64,000 nt of DNA from an uncultured Bacteroidales bacterium (GTDB lineage Bacteria; Bacteroidota; Bacteroidia; Bacteroidales; F082), in assembly GCA_947303085.1 (NCBI GenBank), contig CAMYXP010000006.1:97893-161892 (forward strand), written 5' to 3'. A program made the position numbers and the translations under genes. Below are positions 35,652 to 45,309 of this stretch, in pieces (position 1 is the stretch's first letter; each line of letters opens with the position of its first letter). The notes under the pieces were generated by a model, which saw nothing but the letters and a program-made list of their open reading frames with translations, had not been told where the DNA came from and did not search any database.

Positions 35652-36623
35652 TTAATCCATTGTCATTGATGGCTTTTCCGATAGCTCGAGAATCTTGTCG
35701 TATTCCTCTGGAGTTAGGTCGTTGAAGAAGAAATTGACAGGATTTATAGCTTTGTTGTTCTTGATGACCTCGTAATGCAGGTGAGGTGCCGTCGACTTGC
35801 CGCTGTTGCCCACGTCGGCGATATACTCTCCGCGTTTCACCTTCTGTCCGACCTTTACATAAGCTTTGCTGAGATGCGCGTAGCGTGTCTTGTAGCCGTA
35901 GCCGTGGTCGACAACTATGTTGTTGCCATAGCCGCTGTTACCCTTGATAACCTTCTCAACCACGCCGTCGCCCGAGCAATAGATGTGTGTTCCGATAGGC
36001 GCGCTGAAGTCGATGCCGTTGTGCAGCTTCTGAACCTTGTAAAATGGGTCGGTGCGGTATCCGAAATGCGAGGAAATCCTATAGATGTCGACATCTTTCA
36101 CTGGCATGATGGCTGGTATGCAGCTGAGCATCTGTGCCTTGTTTCTCGCCATGTCGTAAACCTCGTCGAACGACTTCGACTGCACATAAAGCTGACTCTC
36201 CACAACGTCGATTTTCTTGGCTGTCTCCTTCACGATATTCGAGTTTTCATATCCGTTCAACGCCTCATAACGGTTGCTGCCGCCGTATCCTGCCTTTCTG
36301 ATGGATGTCGGTATTGGTTCCGCCTCGAAAATCATCCTGTAGATGTTGTCGTCACGATCCTGCATCTCGCCAAGAAGGTTGTCGATATTCTCGATTTTAT
36401 CGTTGATAATGTCGTATTGAAGCTTCAAAAACTCGATTTCACGAGCCTGCATACGCTCTTTTGGTGAGCCAATGGTATTTTGAATAATGGAAACTGCCGC
36501 ATATCCTATGATGCCTGCGGTGAGAACAAACAGCAAAAACCTTCTGATACGTTTGCTTCTTGAAGGCGTATACTCTTCATATTCAAGCGTTTGAGGGTTA
36601 TAAATATATTTTTTTCTCGCCAT
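35652..36623 (-). CDS. M23-family zinc endopeptidase (peptidoglycan hydrolase)
   Basis: A 323-aa inner-membrane-anchored peptidase. One helix (about 27-45) is followed by a coiled-coil-like region (60-165) and an M23/LytM domain with zinc ligands His201 and Asp205 (in HNGIDFSAP), catalytic His250 (YAHLSK) and His283 (HLHYEV). All are present, so it should cut peptidoglycan cross-links. The cytoplasmic start MARKKYIYNPQTLEYE is a known Bacteroidota pattern. It is co-transcribed with MerR and divergent from alaS. Confidence 0.92.
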   Translation of the reverse strand: MARKKYIYNPQTLEYEEYTPSRSKRIRRFLLFVLTAGIIGYAAVSIIQNTIGSPKERMQAREIEFLKLQYDIINDKIENIDNLLGEMQDRDDNIYRMIFEAEPIPTSIRKAGYGGSNRYEALNGYENSNIVKETAKKIDVVESQLYVQSKSFDEVYDMARNKAQMLSCIPAIMPVKDVDIYRISSHFGYRTDPFYKVQKLHNGIDFSAPIGTHIYCSGDGVVEKVIKGNSGYGNNIVVDHGYGYKTRYAHLSKAYVKVGQKVKRGEYIADVGNSGKSTAPHLHYEVIKNNKAINPVNFFFNDLTPEEYDKILELSEKPSMTMD

Positions 36624-36692
36624 TATTTCAAAATAAAAATACTTTTCAGTAAAATTTTACGTTTTAAACGTGCAAAATTAACAATTTTTTCT

Positions 36693-36700
36693 TAACTTTG
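36693..36700 (+). promoter_or_regulatory. -7 box of alaS
   Basis: TAACTTTG, an exact TAnnTTTG, 28 bases before the alaS ATG. Confidence 0.68.
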
Positions 36701-36728
36701 CAAACTTTTTTAAAGAAAAAATGTAACA

Positions 36729-39350
36729 ATGATGAAAGCAAACGAAATTCGTAAGAGTTTTTTGGAATTTTTTCAATCAAAACAGCATATCGTAGTGCCT
36801 TCCGCACCAATCGTCGTTAAGAACGACCCGACCTTGATGTTCACCAACGCCGGAATGAACCAATTTAAAGATGTTTTCTTGGGCAACAACCCTCGCAAAG
36901 CCCCGCGCGTCACCGACATCCAGAAGTGTCTCCGCGTCTCCGGAAAGCACAACGACCTCGAGGAAGTGGGCCGCGACACCTACCATCACACCATGTTCGA
37001 GATGATGGGTAACTGGTCGTTCGGCGATTATTTCAAGAAAGAAGCCATCGCTTGGGGCTGGGAGTTCCTCACCGAAGTGATGAAGATTGACAAAAACAAA
37101 CTTTATGTCACGGTGTTTTGCGGCGATGAGAAAGACGGCATGGCACCCGACAACGAGGCTTACGAGTTTTGGAAAGAACACGTCGACGAGTCGAGAATCA
37201 TCTACGGCTCGAAGAAAGACAACTTCTGGGAGATGGGCGAGACCGGCCCTTGCGGACCTTGCTCCGAAATCCATATCGACATCCGCGACGAGGAAGCTCG
37301 CAAGAAAATCAACGGCCGCGACCTCGTCAATAAAGACGACCCTGAAGTGATCGAAATCTGGAACCTCGTGTTCATGCAGTATAACCGCCTCGCTAACGGT
37401 ACCCTCGTCGACCTCCCGGCAAAACATGTCGACACCGGCATGGGCTTCGAACGTCTCGTTCGCGTGATGCAAGGCAAAAAATCTAACTACGACACCGACG
37501 TTTTCACCCCGATAATCGACGAGATTTCACGTCTTTCAGGAATAAAATATGGCGAAAATGAGAAATGCGATATCGCCATGCGCGTTGTGGCAGATCACCT
37601 GCGCGCTGTGAGCTTCGCTATCACTGATGGTCAGTTACCTTCAAACAACGGAGCTGGCTACGTCATCCGCCGTATCCTCCGCCGTGCAGTACGTTACGGC
37701 TACACTTTCCTGAAATTCACCGAACCGTTTGTGTATAACCTGCTGCCGGTTCTCGTCCGCGAGATGGGCGAGCAGTATCCTGAGATAAAAGCTCAAGAGA
37801 AGCTTGTCTCAAAGGTTATATACGAGGAAGAAGCTTCGTTCCTGCGTACTTTGGCATTGGGTATCAAACGTTTCGAGAACTACGTCGAGCAAAATAAGGG
37901 TGCAAAACTCATCGACGGCGCCTTCGCCTTCGAACTGTTCGACACCTACGGCTTCCCGGTCGACCTCACCAACCTCATGGCTGAAGAGAAAGGTCTCGAA
38001 GTCGATATGGAAGGCTTCAACAATAACCTCAAAGAACAGAAAGACCGTTCGCGTAAGGCCGCTGAGAAGATGTCGGGCGACTGGGTCGAGCTTATCCATG
38101 AAGATAAACCTACCACATTCGTCGGCTACACCGAGATGGAATGCGAGGCTAAGATATTGAAATTCAGAGAGGTGGTGGCGAAAGGCAAGAAACATTTCGA
38201 GATCGTCCTCGACAAGACTCCGTTCTACGCCGAGATGGGCGGCCAGGTGGGCGACAAAGGCGTGCTGGTGTCGGAAAACGAGACACTTCACGTGGTTAAC
38301 ACTGTCAAAGAAAACGACCTGAGCATTCATATCACCGATGCGCTTCCACAACAGCCTGAAGCAGTGTTTACTGCTAAAGTCGATGTTGAACGCCGTCTGA
38401 AGATCGAGGCTAACCACACCGCTACCCACTTGATGCATGCTGCTCTCCGTCAGGTTCTCGGAACACACGTCGAGCAAAAGGGCTCAATGGTCGACGATGA
38501 ACGTCTGCGTTTCGACTTCAGTCACTTCGCCAAGATGACCGATGAGGAGATTCGTAAGGTTGAAACTATTGTAAATCAAAAGATTAGAGAAGATTTGCCT
38601 AACCAGACCGCTGTCGATGTCCCGATTGACGAGGCCCGTAACATGGGCGCTATGGCATTGTTCGGCGAGAAGTACGGCGACAAGGTTCGTGTTGTGAAAT
38701 TCGGCGAAGGCTACTCATGTGAGCTCTGCGGCGGTACTCATATTCCTTCAACAGGCCGCATCGGTGCGTTCAAGATATTAACTGAAAGCGCTATCGCCGC
38801 CGGAGTACGTCGTATCGAGGCTATAACAGGCGAAGCAGTTATCGAATATCTTGATAATCAGATAGATACATTAAATAAAATCAAAGGTTTGGTTAAGTCG
38901 TCTGGCGACGTGGTGAAGGCTGTCGAGACACTCTCGGCACAAAACTCTATGCTTCAGAAGAAGATCGAATCTATGATGATGGCTCAGGCTGTCAGCGACG
39001 CTAAAAACGCCTACAACAACGCCTCCGACTTCGAAGGTCATAAACTGGTCATCGCCCGCGTCGACGCCGACATGAACCAGATGCGCAACGTCGCCTCGGC
39101 TTTGAAAGACATCGACGCTGAGGTGGTTGCAATCATGGGCGGAGTGTTCGAAGACAAACCAGCTCTCTGCGTGATGCTTCCTCAAAGCCTCGTCGACGCT
39201 AAGAAAATGGACGCAGGCGCCATGGTGCGTGAAGCCGCTAAAGAAATCCAAGGCGGTGGCGGCGGACAGAAAACTCTCGCCACAGCAGGCGGTAAAAACG
39301 CTGCCGGTATCGACAAAGCTATCGAAGTTTTAAAGAATTCATTGAAATAA
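36729..39350 (+). CDS. alaS: Alanyl-tRNA synthetase
   Basis: An 873-aa class II synthetase. The N-terminal catalytic core is normal (FTNAGMNQFKDVFLG, ETGPCGPCSEIH), the editing domain has the zinc-binding NHTATHLMHAAL and CELCGGTH, and the C-terminal domain ends in GGGGGQKTLATAGG. Length is normal. Two ATGs are adjacent (36729 and 36732). A lipoprotein gene follows after only 3 bases. Confidence 0.97.
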   Translation: MMKANEIRKSFLEFFQSKQHIVVPSAPIVVKNDPTLMFTNAGMNQFKDVFLGNNPRKAPRVTDIQKCLRVSGKHNDLEEVGRDTYHHTMFEMMGNWSFGDYFKKEAIAWGWEFLTEVMKIDKNKLYVTVFCGDEKDGMAPDNEAYEFWKEHVDESRIIYGSKKDNFWEMGETGPCGPCSEIHIDIRDEEARKKINGRDLVNKDDPEVIEIWNLVFMQYNRLANGTLVDLPAKHVDTGMGFERLVRVMQGKKSNYDTDVFTPIIDEISRLSGIKYGENEKCDIAMRVVADHLRAVSFAITDGQLPSNNGAGYVIRRILRRAVRYGYTFLKFTEPFVYNLLPVLVREMGEQYPEIKAQEKLVSKVIYEEEASFLRTLALGIKRFENYVEQNKGAKLIDGAFAFELFDTYGFPVDLTNLMAEEKGLEVDMEGFNNNLKEQKDRSRKAAEKMSGDWVELIHEDKPTTFVGYTEMECEAKILKFREVVAKGKKHFEIVLDKTPFYAEMGGQVGDKGVLVSENETLHVVNTVKENDLSIHITDALPQQPEAVFTAKVDVERRLKIEANHTATHLMHAALRQVLGTHVEQKGSMVDDERLRFDFSHFAKMTDEEIRKVETIVNQKIREDLPNQTAVDVPIDEARNMGAMALFGEKYGDKVRVVKFGEGYSCELCGGTHIPSTGRIGAFKILTESAIAAGVRRIEAITGEAVIEYLDNQIDTLNKIKGLVKSSGDVVKAVETLSAQNSMLQKKIESMMMAQAVSDAKNAYNNASDFEGHKLVIARVDADMNQMRNVASALKDIDAEVVAIMGGVFEDKPALCVMLPQSLVDAKKMDAGAMVREAAKEIQGGGGGQKTLATAGGKNAAGIDKAIEVLKNSLK

Positions 39351-39353
39351 ACG

Positions 39354-40037
39354 ATGTTCCGTAACTCTCTTAAAATATTGACAATCGCGTTCGGAGTGGC
39401 ATTATCGCTGCTTTGGAGTTGCAGTAAAAACAACCACGATACCATCGCGTTCGTTGGCGACGAGAGCGATATGAAAGAGTATTACGACATATATCCTCAA
39501 CAGTATTTCCCTGAATCAGAGATTAACCAAGAGCTGAAAAATGGATTATTTCCACCTGACTTGGTCGGCGAATATGAGGTGATTCATCCTGAATATAGCG
39601 GCACATATAAATATTATGACCAATATTCTCAGGAATATGTGCCTTATCCTCAACAGGCTTATACCAATCTGAGCAGACGCTCGATGTATATCAAGGTCGA
39701 AGATCAGGTGAATGGAATGGCGAAAATCAAGTTTTCATTCAAAAATAACGACAATCTTGATTACAAGGATTGGTATGAGGAGGATGCCTACGTCTACGGA
39801 AATGTTTATTCCGAGAATAATAATGAATTTATGTTATGTTATGAAAATACTGAATATGCCGGTGATGCCATCTATTATAGAGGTAATATCATAAAAGGCA
39901 CGGTCGATTCTATTGGAATACATGACATAAGAATTTGGAGTATCATCAAAAAAAGAAGCTTCAAGACCGAATTTCATGGCATAATGCAGGTCTACGGCTA
40001 TGAAAAAGCTGTTAAGGACCTTGCAATAAGAAGATAA
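39354..40037 (+). CDS. Lipoprotein of unknown function
   Basis: A 227-aa protein with a lipoprotein signal peptide ending LLWSC (lipidated Cys23). The mature part is acidic and rich in Tyr, Asp and Glu, with predicted beta strands in the second half (SMYIKVEDQVNGMAKIKFSF). No family is recognised. It starts 3 bases after alaS and is followed after 11 bases by a predicted outer-membrane barrel, so the three probably share a transcript. Confidence 0.75.
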   Translation: MFRNSLKILTIAFGVALSLLWSCSKNNHDTIAFVGDESDMKEYYDIYPQQYFPESEINQELKNGLFPPDLVGEYEVIHPEYSGTYKYYDQYSQEYVPYPQQAYTNLSRRSMYIKVEDQVNGMAKIKFSFKNNDNLDYKDWYEEDAYVYGNVYSENNNEFMLCYENTEYAGDAIYYRGNIIKGTVDSIGIHDIRIWSIIKKRSFKTEFHGIMQVYGYEKAVKDLAIRR

Positions 40038-40048
40038 TAGATTAAAAT

Positions 40049-40840
40049 ATGAAGAAACTAATATCAATATTGTTTTTCGTTGCGTTGAGCGTCAATCTGG
40101 CGGCTCAGCATGATTTTAGTTTCGGAAATGTAAGGAATAACCGCGAAAAAAGCAGTGCCCCGATAGCTGGCGTCAAGGTCGGATTGACAAGTTATCACAT
40201 GGATTTCGCATATAAAGAATACAATAAATTGCCCAACGATATGGTGCTAAAACCTGCTTTTGGCCTGTTTATTGAATATCCTGTGAAATTGATCAATGGC
40301 TTATCTATAGGCGCCGACTTTCTGATGATTAACCGCGGCTTCAGAAAATCTTTTGATTTAAGAGGTGAAGTCAAAGAAACTGATGAGATAAGCGCACAAT
40401 ATTTTGACATCAGGATTCCTGTTACTTATTATCTCTTCAACTCTAGGAAATTAACTCCATATATCTTCGTGGCTCCTGATTTTGCTTTGTGTTACGCTGG
40501 TACATTCTCAAAATCTTTCCCCGATTATCCCGACTATAACACCTCTGTCGATGTGTCGAAATCAGATGCTTTAAGCTCTTACGATATTTGTTTGGCTTTG
40601 GGGGCCGGCCTCAGATATAACCTGCGTTTGCGCTCATTCACAATGACATTTAAACTCGATGGAGCATATAATCTTGGTTTCTTGAATACCAATGGAGCCA
40701 CCGAGTCGAATTATGTCGATAAAATCACGTATAATGTCGAGGAGACTGGCCGTTTTAACAGAGGTCTTGAATTTATGCTGAGCGTTGGTATGCCGTTGAA
40801 AATCAACAGAACATACGACGCCTGTAGAAGCTGGAGATAA
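40049..40840 (+). CDS. Outer-membrane beta-barrel protein (PorT-like)
   Basis: A 263-aa protein with a signal peptide (MKKLISILFFVALSVNLAAQ) and alternating strands typical of an 8-stranded Bacteroidota barrel: GVKVGLTSYHM, FGLFIEYPVKLINGLSIGADFL, IPVTYYLF, YIFVAPDFALCYAG, LGAGLRYNLR, and an ending MLSVGMPLKI. This pattern fits the PorT/OmpW-like barrel families, but the exact family is uncertain. It is downstream of the lipoprotein gene. Its stop is 2 bases from the stop of the convergent PKD protein. Confidence 0.72.
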   Translation: MKKLISILFFVALSVNLAAQHDFSFGNVRNNREKSSAPIAGVKVGLTSYHMDFAYKEYNKLPNDMVLKPAFGLFIEYPVKLINGLSIGADFLMINRGFRKSFDLRGEVKETDEISAQYFDIRIPVTYYLFNSRKLTPYIFVAPDFALCYAGTFSKSFPDYPDYNTSVDVSKSDALSSYDICLALGAGLRYNLRLRSFTMTFKLDGAYNLGFLNTNGATESNYVDKITYNVEETGRFNRGLEFMLSVGMPLKINRTYDACRSWR

Positions 40841-40842
40841 TA

Positions 40843-43611
40843 CTATTTGCTGAGTACGAACTTCTTCGTGACCACGAAGCCGATTCCTGAAATTTCAATG
40901 AAATACAATCCGTTGGCGAATCCGTTCATGGAATAACGCATGACGTTGTTGTCGGTGTCGGCATCGAATTGGTCAATCAACGTCCCCGTATAGCTGAAAA
41001 TGCTGATAACCAATGGCGAAGCGATGTCTTCGTAGCTGATGTAAATATCGCCGTTTGAAGGGTTAGGGAAGATGCTGATCAAGTTGTCATAATCGTTTTC
41101 ATCAACCGACATGCCATTGTTATAACCATCAGTGTAAATGAATTTTTTGGTCAATGCCGAGCCGCAAACACTGGTTATTTTGCAGGTTAACAAAGCGTTG
41201 CCGTAATTGTCGACATGCACGTAAGCTTTCTTCGGATTATATTCGTCAGGATAAACAGTCCACGACGACTCGTAAAGCGTGCCTGGAATGTGATTCGGTG
41301 TGTCGTAATAACTTGAAATCTTCCAAAGATATTCGGCGTTTTCAATGTCGTAACCTGTTAAACTTGCCTCGTTGATTTCATATTCATAAACGTATGGCAT
41401 GTATCCGATTCCTGGAATTACGTTGCTTTGCCCAATCAAATCGCTGTCAACCGATGGCTTGTTGCGAATGTTGATGTGCTTACTTCCTGAATCGGAGCCG
41501 TATGTGCATGTCGGCATAAGAACGTCAGACGCCGTGCATGTAAATGTGATATCGTCTTTCAGTGCTTTCGTGGTGACAGTTTGTGTGGTATTGTCGCCGC
41601 TGATCCATTCGCTTGGCTCCCAATAGTAGCTGTACTCACCGCAACCGCCTTCAAAAGTCGCTGATAATGTTATCGTTGCATCCTCACACACAATCTCTTC
41701 TGATGCCGTGACGCTTGTGTTAGCCACTGGCGGCAAGGCGCTGACAACGATATCTTCTTCCGAGATACATCCGTTGTCGTCTATCGTTACATGGAATGTC
41801 GTTTCTCCGATTTCTTCAGGTTTTACTACAACTTTCCAAGGCTCGACATTGTTATAAATCATGTTGAAAGGCTCCCAAGTGTAGGTTGCGCCTTGATATG
41901 CGTTGGCCAACAATGTAATAGTGCTTCCCAATATTGTTGTCGGAACATTGCTGATTAAAACCGGGTTCACCACCGTTAGATTGGTCTCAGGATATTGCTT
42001 AACCATTATGGCGGTCTGCGGTGTGGTGAACGAGTTGCCTTGCGGGTCGGTCAACGTGCAGGTAAATTCAGTCGTCTGCGTCAGAGGTTTTGTCGTCACC
42101 ACCTGCAGCGTGTTCGAGCCTTCAATCATGTTGGCTGGCTGCCAGTTATAAGTGTAGTTTCCGGCACCTGTTGACATGTTCAGCGTTAATGTCGTGCTTT
42201 CGCCCTCACAAAGTGCATAGTCGTCGGCTGAAATGTATGCCGTCACTTGATCAACGGTGATTTGCTTTGTCATTGTAACCTGGCATGTTTGATCGGCATC
42301 GTTTCGCGCTGTAACTGTATGTGTCACAGTATATGTACCCATCGCATTGAAGGTGTGCGCTACAGCCTCGCCATGCTCTTCGCCTGTTCCGTCACCAAAA
42401 TTCCATACTCTTTCCCAGTCAACGATGGCATTGTCGTGCCCAGGTGGGGAAGTGGTGACTGTTCCCGTGAACATAGTGTTGACACCAACGCAAATATTGT
42501 CGTCGTTGTTTATCGTGAGATTAAGGTTCGGAATCACGTTAACATCAATGCTCATAGGGTCACTGGTCTGTGTTCCAACAGTGATGCTGCATTCGTAAGT
42601 GCCTGAGTTATTGAATGTTATGTTGTTGATGGTCGGCTCCATCTCTGTCGATGTGAATCCATTCGGACCCGTCCATGAATATGTGGCGTTGTTAACTTCC
42701 TGAGCGTGAAGCGTCAAGTTGCTGCCATAACATGCATTTTCATACCATACCATAGGTGGCATGATGGAGCAGTCGGTAGTGCCGTTTCCACCAATCTTAC
42801 TGAAGTTGATGTTACACTCATGATTCGAGTAGTTGGTGATGACCAGAATATAATACTCTCCAGTTTGTGCACTGCCAGGGATTGCACATGTTTCGGTGGC
42901 GCTTGAAGAATAGCTGCAGCTTACCACTTTGTCGCCTGTCAAGCCATCCGGACAATATGCCACAGGATCGTCGAAAGGACCCCACGCACAGAAGTCTATG
43001 TCTTCACTTGGCTCACTATACATGTATATGCTGATGCCTCCGGGGTTGTCTATTCTCATATAATACCATGCAGGATTTGGAGTGGAATGTAAACAGTTGT
43101 AGTTAGGACCTGTTTCTCCACTGCCGGCGTTTGTTCCTGCCGGAAACATATATAATCCGTTGTCGGTGCAGAATGGGTCGGCACTAGCACATGTGCTGTT
43201 CTGACGGCTATTCACATAATAATCCATCATTATCGAAGCCACAAAACTCTCGGGTAGCTGAGCTTTCCATTCAGGGAATGTGTTGCCTGCCTCTTCCTTT
43301 GTCATGCTGCTGAAAACAGCCTCTTCTTCCTCGTAAAAATCAGTGAAATCTTTTAAAAGATCCGTTTTCGTGTCGTCAGAACTTTGATTTATCGCAAAAA
43401 CACCGTCTTCACCTGTCATGGAAATACTGAATCTCTCATCTTGACTTAAGGCATAAAGAAGATAGGTTCTGTGCTCAATGTGAAATATCTTTGTGATGTC
43501 TAATTCAATGGTGTTGCGCGTTTTGTCAAAAGTGTATAAATCATTATTTTGCCGGGCTTCAGCAAATACTAATGAAAATACTAAAACTAAGACAAAAACG
43601 AATTTTTTCAT
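40843..43611 (-). CDS. Large exported PKD/Ig-like repeat protein with T9SS sorting domain (922 aa)
   Basis: A 922-aa protein with a signal peptide (MKKFVFVLVLVFSLVFAEA). A middle region has Ig/PKD-like domains, including a PKD block WNFGDGTGEE...GTYTVTHTV near 405-440, and two homologous modules (about 460-550 and 640-730) sharing YxWxP...I.G...T..VTTK.L. It ends in a T9SS type A sorting domain (IFPNPSNGDIYIS, FANGLYFIEI, KKFVLSK). It is likely a surface or matrix adhesin-like protein. Its promoter TATCTTTG is at 43642. No enzyme motif is visible. Confidence 0.85.
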   Translation of the reverse strand: MKKFVFVLVLVFSLVFAEARQNNDLYTFDKTRNTIELDITKIFHIEHRTYLLYALSQDERFSISMTGEDGVFAINQSSDDTKTDLLKDFTDFYEEEEAVFSSMTKEEAGNTFPEWKAQLPESFVASIMMDYYVNSRQNSTCASADPFCTDNGLYMFPAGTNAGSGETGPNYNCLHSTPNPAWYYMRIDNPGGISIYMYSEPSEDIDFCAWGPFDDPVAYCPDGLTGDKVVSCSYSSSATETCAIPGSAQTGEYYILVITNYSNHECNINFSKIGGNGTTDCSIMPPMVWYENACYGSNLTLHAQEVNNATYSWTGPNGFTSTEMEPTINNITFNNSGTYECSITVGTQTSDPMSIDVNVIPNLNLTINNDDNICVGVNTMFTGTVTTSPPGHDNAIVDWERVWNFGDGTGEEHGEAVAHTFNAMGTYTVTHTVTARNDADQTCQVTMTKQITVDQVTAYISADDYALCEGESTTLTLNMSTGAGNYTYNWQPANMIEGSNTLQVVTTKPLTQTTEFTCTLTDPQGNSFTTPQTAIMVKQYPETNLTVVNPVLISNVPTTILGSTITLLANAYQGATYTWEPFNMIYNNVEPWKVVVKPEEIGETTFHVTIDDNGCISEEDIVVSALPPVANTSVTASEEIVCEDATITLSATFEGGCGEYSYYWEPSEWISGDNTTQTVTTKALKDDITFTCTASDVLMPTCTYGSDSGSKHINIRNKPSVDSDLIGQSNVIPGIGYMPYVYEYEINEASLTGYDIENAEYLWKISSYYDTPNHIPGTLYESSWTVYPDEYNPKKAYVHVDNYGNALLTCKITSVCGSALTKKFIYTDGYNNGMSVDENDYDNLISIFPNPSNGDIYISYEDIASPLVISIFSYTGTLIDQFDADTDNNVMRYSMNGFANGLYFIEISGIGFVVTKKFVLSK

Positions 43612-43641
43612 TTTCGCAGTCTAAATGATTAAATCAATCTG

Positions 43642-43649
43642 CAAAGATA
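43642..43649 (-). promoter_or_regulatory. -7 box of the 922-aa T9SS protein gene
   Basis: TATCTTTG on the minus strand, an exact TAnnTTTG, 30 bases before the ATG. A TTTG about 20 bases upstream fits the -33 element. Confidence 0.7.
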
Positions 43650-43707
43650 CAAATATTTTTTAATATTTACAAATTTTATTTAAAAAAACTTTTAACTGAC
43701 CAACTTA

Positions 43708-44295
43708 TTAACTGACTAAATGCAAAAATTCCACGAGTTTTTGCACCGCTCTTCCTCTATGTGAAATCTTGTTTTTGATTTCCATAGGCATCTCCGCAAA
43801 AGTCATGTCATAGCCGTCGGGTTGGAAGATAGGGTCGTAGCCGAAGCCGCCTTCGCCATGTTCCTCTTCAAGGATTTTTCCGTTGACAATGCCTTCGAAG
43901 AAATATTGTTTTCCATTGAGATTCAATGCGATAACAGTTCTGAAGCGCGCTTTTCTGTTTGTGATGTCTTTCATTGCGTCAAGGAGTTTCACCACGTTGT
44001 CGTGATACGAGCATCCTTCGCCTGCATATCTTGCCGAATACACGCCCGGGGCGCCGTTTAATGCCTCAACCTCCAATCCGGTGTCGTCGGCAAAACAGTT
44101 CAAATGATAGTTGTTGGTAACGAAATCAGCCTTTATCTTCGCGTTTCCCTGCAAATCGTCGGCATCTTCCACAATGTCGGTCTCGCACCCGATATCACGC
44201 AATCCCACAACATCATAATTCTTTAAAATATTCCTAATCTCCGCTAACTTATTCTTATTATGAGTCGCAAATACTATTCTATCTTTCTTATCCAT
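43708..44295 (-). CDS. rdgB: XTP/dITP diphosphatase (non-canonical purine NTP pyrophosphatase)
   Basis: A 195-aa enzyme of the RdgB/HAM1 family that removes ITP and XTP from the nucleotide pool. Marks are [16 protein letters not shown], the catalytic [36 protein letters not shown] and [12 protein letters not shown] longer frame starts at 44337 inside ung, but ATG 44295 matches the family and is preceded by AAGGAGG seven bases upstream, a rare Shine-Dalgarno site for this genome. It forms an operon with ung, another base-repair gene. Confidence 0.94.
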   Translation of the reverse strand: MDKKDRIVFATHNKNKLAEIRNILKNYDVVGLRDIGCETDIVEDADDLQGNAKIKADFVTNNYHLNCFADDTGLEVEALNGAPGVYSARYAGEGCSYHDNVVKLLDAMKDITNRKARFRTVIALNLNGKQYFFEGIVNGKILEEEHGEGGFGYDPIFQPDGYDMTFAEMPMEIKNKISHRGRAVQKLVEFLHLVS

Positions 44296-44315
44296 CTTAT
44301 CCTCCTTATCCTTTC

Positions 44316-45005
44316 TTATCCTAAAATCACATCCCATTTAATGGGCGTTATATTATTATTAATAAGGTATTGATTCGTTTGTGAAAAATGTCGGCATCCG
44401 AAGAAACCGCGGCTCGCCGAGAGTGGGGAAGGGTGCACGGTTTTTAAAATCAGATGTTTGCTGTGGTCGATGAGGCTCTCTTTCGCGATGGCATAGCTGC
44501 CCCATAGCAGAAACACCAGATGCTCTTTCTTTTCTGATAATGCTCGTATCGCGGCGTCGGTAAACTGTTGCCAGCCTATCTTAGCATGCGATGCCGCCAT
44601 GTTGGCTCTCACAGTGAGCGACGCATTGAGCAACAAAACGCCTTCGTCGGCCCATTTTTCAAGGTTTCCGTTGCGCGGAATCGGCATCCCGATGTCGGTA
44701 TGCAGCTCCTTGAATATGTTTTTCAGACTCGGCGGCGGCTGAATGCCGTCAGGCACCGAAAACGCCAAGCCATGTGCCTGCCCAATGTTATGATACGGAT
44801 CCTGACCCAAAATCACGACCTTCACCTTGTCGAAAGGTGTGCGGTTGAACGCGTTAAATATCAACGGCGACGGCGGATACACCACATGCTGACGTTTTTC
44901 CTCGATTAAAAACGTTTTTATGCCGGCGAAGTACGACGACTCAAACTCTTGTTTAAGAGCTTCATACCAGCCGTTTTCGATATCTGGTTTTCTAATTTCA
45001 GCCAT
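44316..45005 (-). CDS. ung: Uracil-DNA glycosylase
   Basis: A 229-aa family-1 UDG that removes uracil from DNA. The water-activating motif [21 protein letters not shown] and the minor-groove loop [14 protein letters not shown] (usual HPSPLSa.rGf) are both complete. Length is normal. It is followed 20 bases later by rdgB on the same strand and has a TAATTTTG promoter at 45054. Confidence 0.96.
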   Translation of the reverse strand: MAEIRKPDIENGWYEALKQEFESSYFAGIKTFLIEEKRQHVVYPPSPLIFNAFNRTPFDKVKVVILGQDPYHNIGQAHGLAFSVPDGIQPPPSLKNIFKELHTDIGMPIPRNGNLEKWADEGVLLLNASLTVRANMAASHAKIGWQQFTDAAIRALSEKKEHLVFLLWGSYAIAKESLIDHSKHLILKTVHPSPLSASRGFFGCRHFSQTNQYLINNNITPIKWDVILG

Positions 45006-45053
45006 GTTGATAAAATTATTCGATGTTGAAAAAAATTATATCAAAAAAGTGTA

Positions 45054-45061
45054 CAAAATTA
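45054..45061 (-). promoter_or_regulatory. -7 box of ung-rdgB
   Basis: TAATTTTG on the minus strand, an exact TAnnTTTG, 48 bases before the ung ATG. It is divergent from the small-lipoprotein promoter (near-match TTACTTTG, 45075-45082). Confidence 0.65.
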
Positions 45062-45108
45062 AAAAAAATATCGTTACTTTGCAAATTGAAACTTTTAATA
45101 GGGAAAAT

Positions 45109-45237
45109 ATGAAGAAAATAGCATTGTTATTGGCGGTCGCGTTTACGTTAGGTGTATTATTTACTGCATGTCGTGAGACTTCAAAATGTCCGGCATACGG
45201 AGAATATAAGCAGTATCAGAGAGAAAGTGTTTATTAA
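45109..45237 (+). CDS. 42-aa lipoprotein
   Basis: A very small lipoprotein: MKKIALLLAVAFTLGVLFTAC is a full lipoprotein signal with Cys21 as the lipidated residue, leaving a mature peptide of only 22 residues (CRETSK, then CPAYGEYKQYQ and a short tail). It has a near-consensus promoter (TTACTTTG) and a strong intrinsic terminator directly after the stop, so it is a real, separately expressed gene. The CPAYG segment may be conserved in small Bacteroidota lipoproteins, but I cannot verify this. Function unknown. Confidence 0.72.
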   Translation: MKKIALLLAVAFTLGVLFTACRETSKCPAYGEYKQYQRESVY

Positions 45238-45260
45238 TTTTTTTTTGAAATAAACATTAA

Positions 45261-45295
45261 AAAAAGCGAGGCATCCATCGGATGCCTCGCTTTTT
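45261..45295. terminator. Strong bidirectional intrinsic terminator
   Basis: AAAAAGCGAGGCATCC at 45261-45276, loop ATC, then GGATGCCTCGCTTTTT at 45280-45295: 16 paired bases with no mismatch, with A- and T-tracts on the two sides. It ends the small-lipoprotein gene (+) and the 994-aa T9SS protein gene (-). Confidence 0.93.
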
Positions 45296-45309
45296 TGTCT
45301 TTACCGTTA

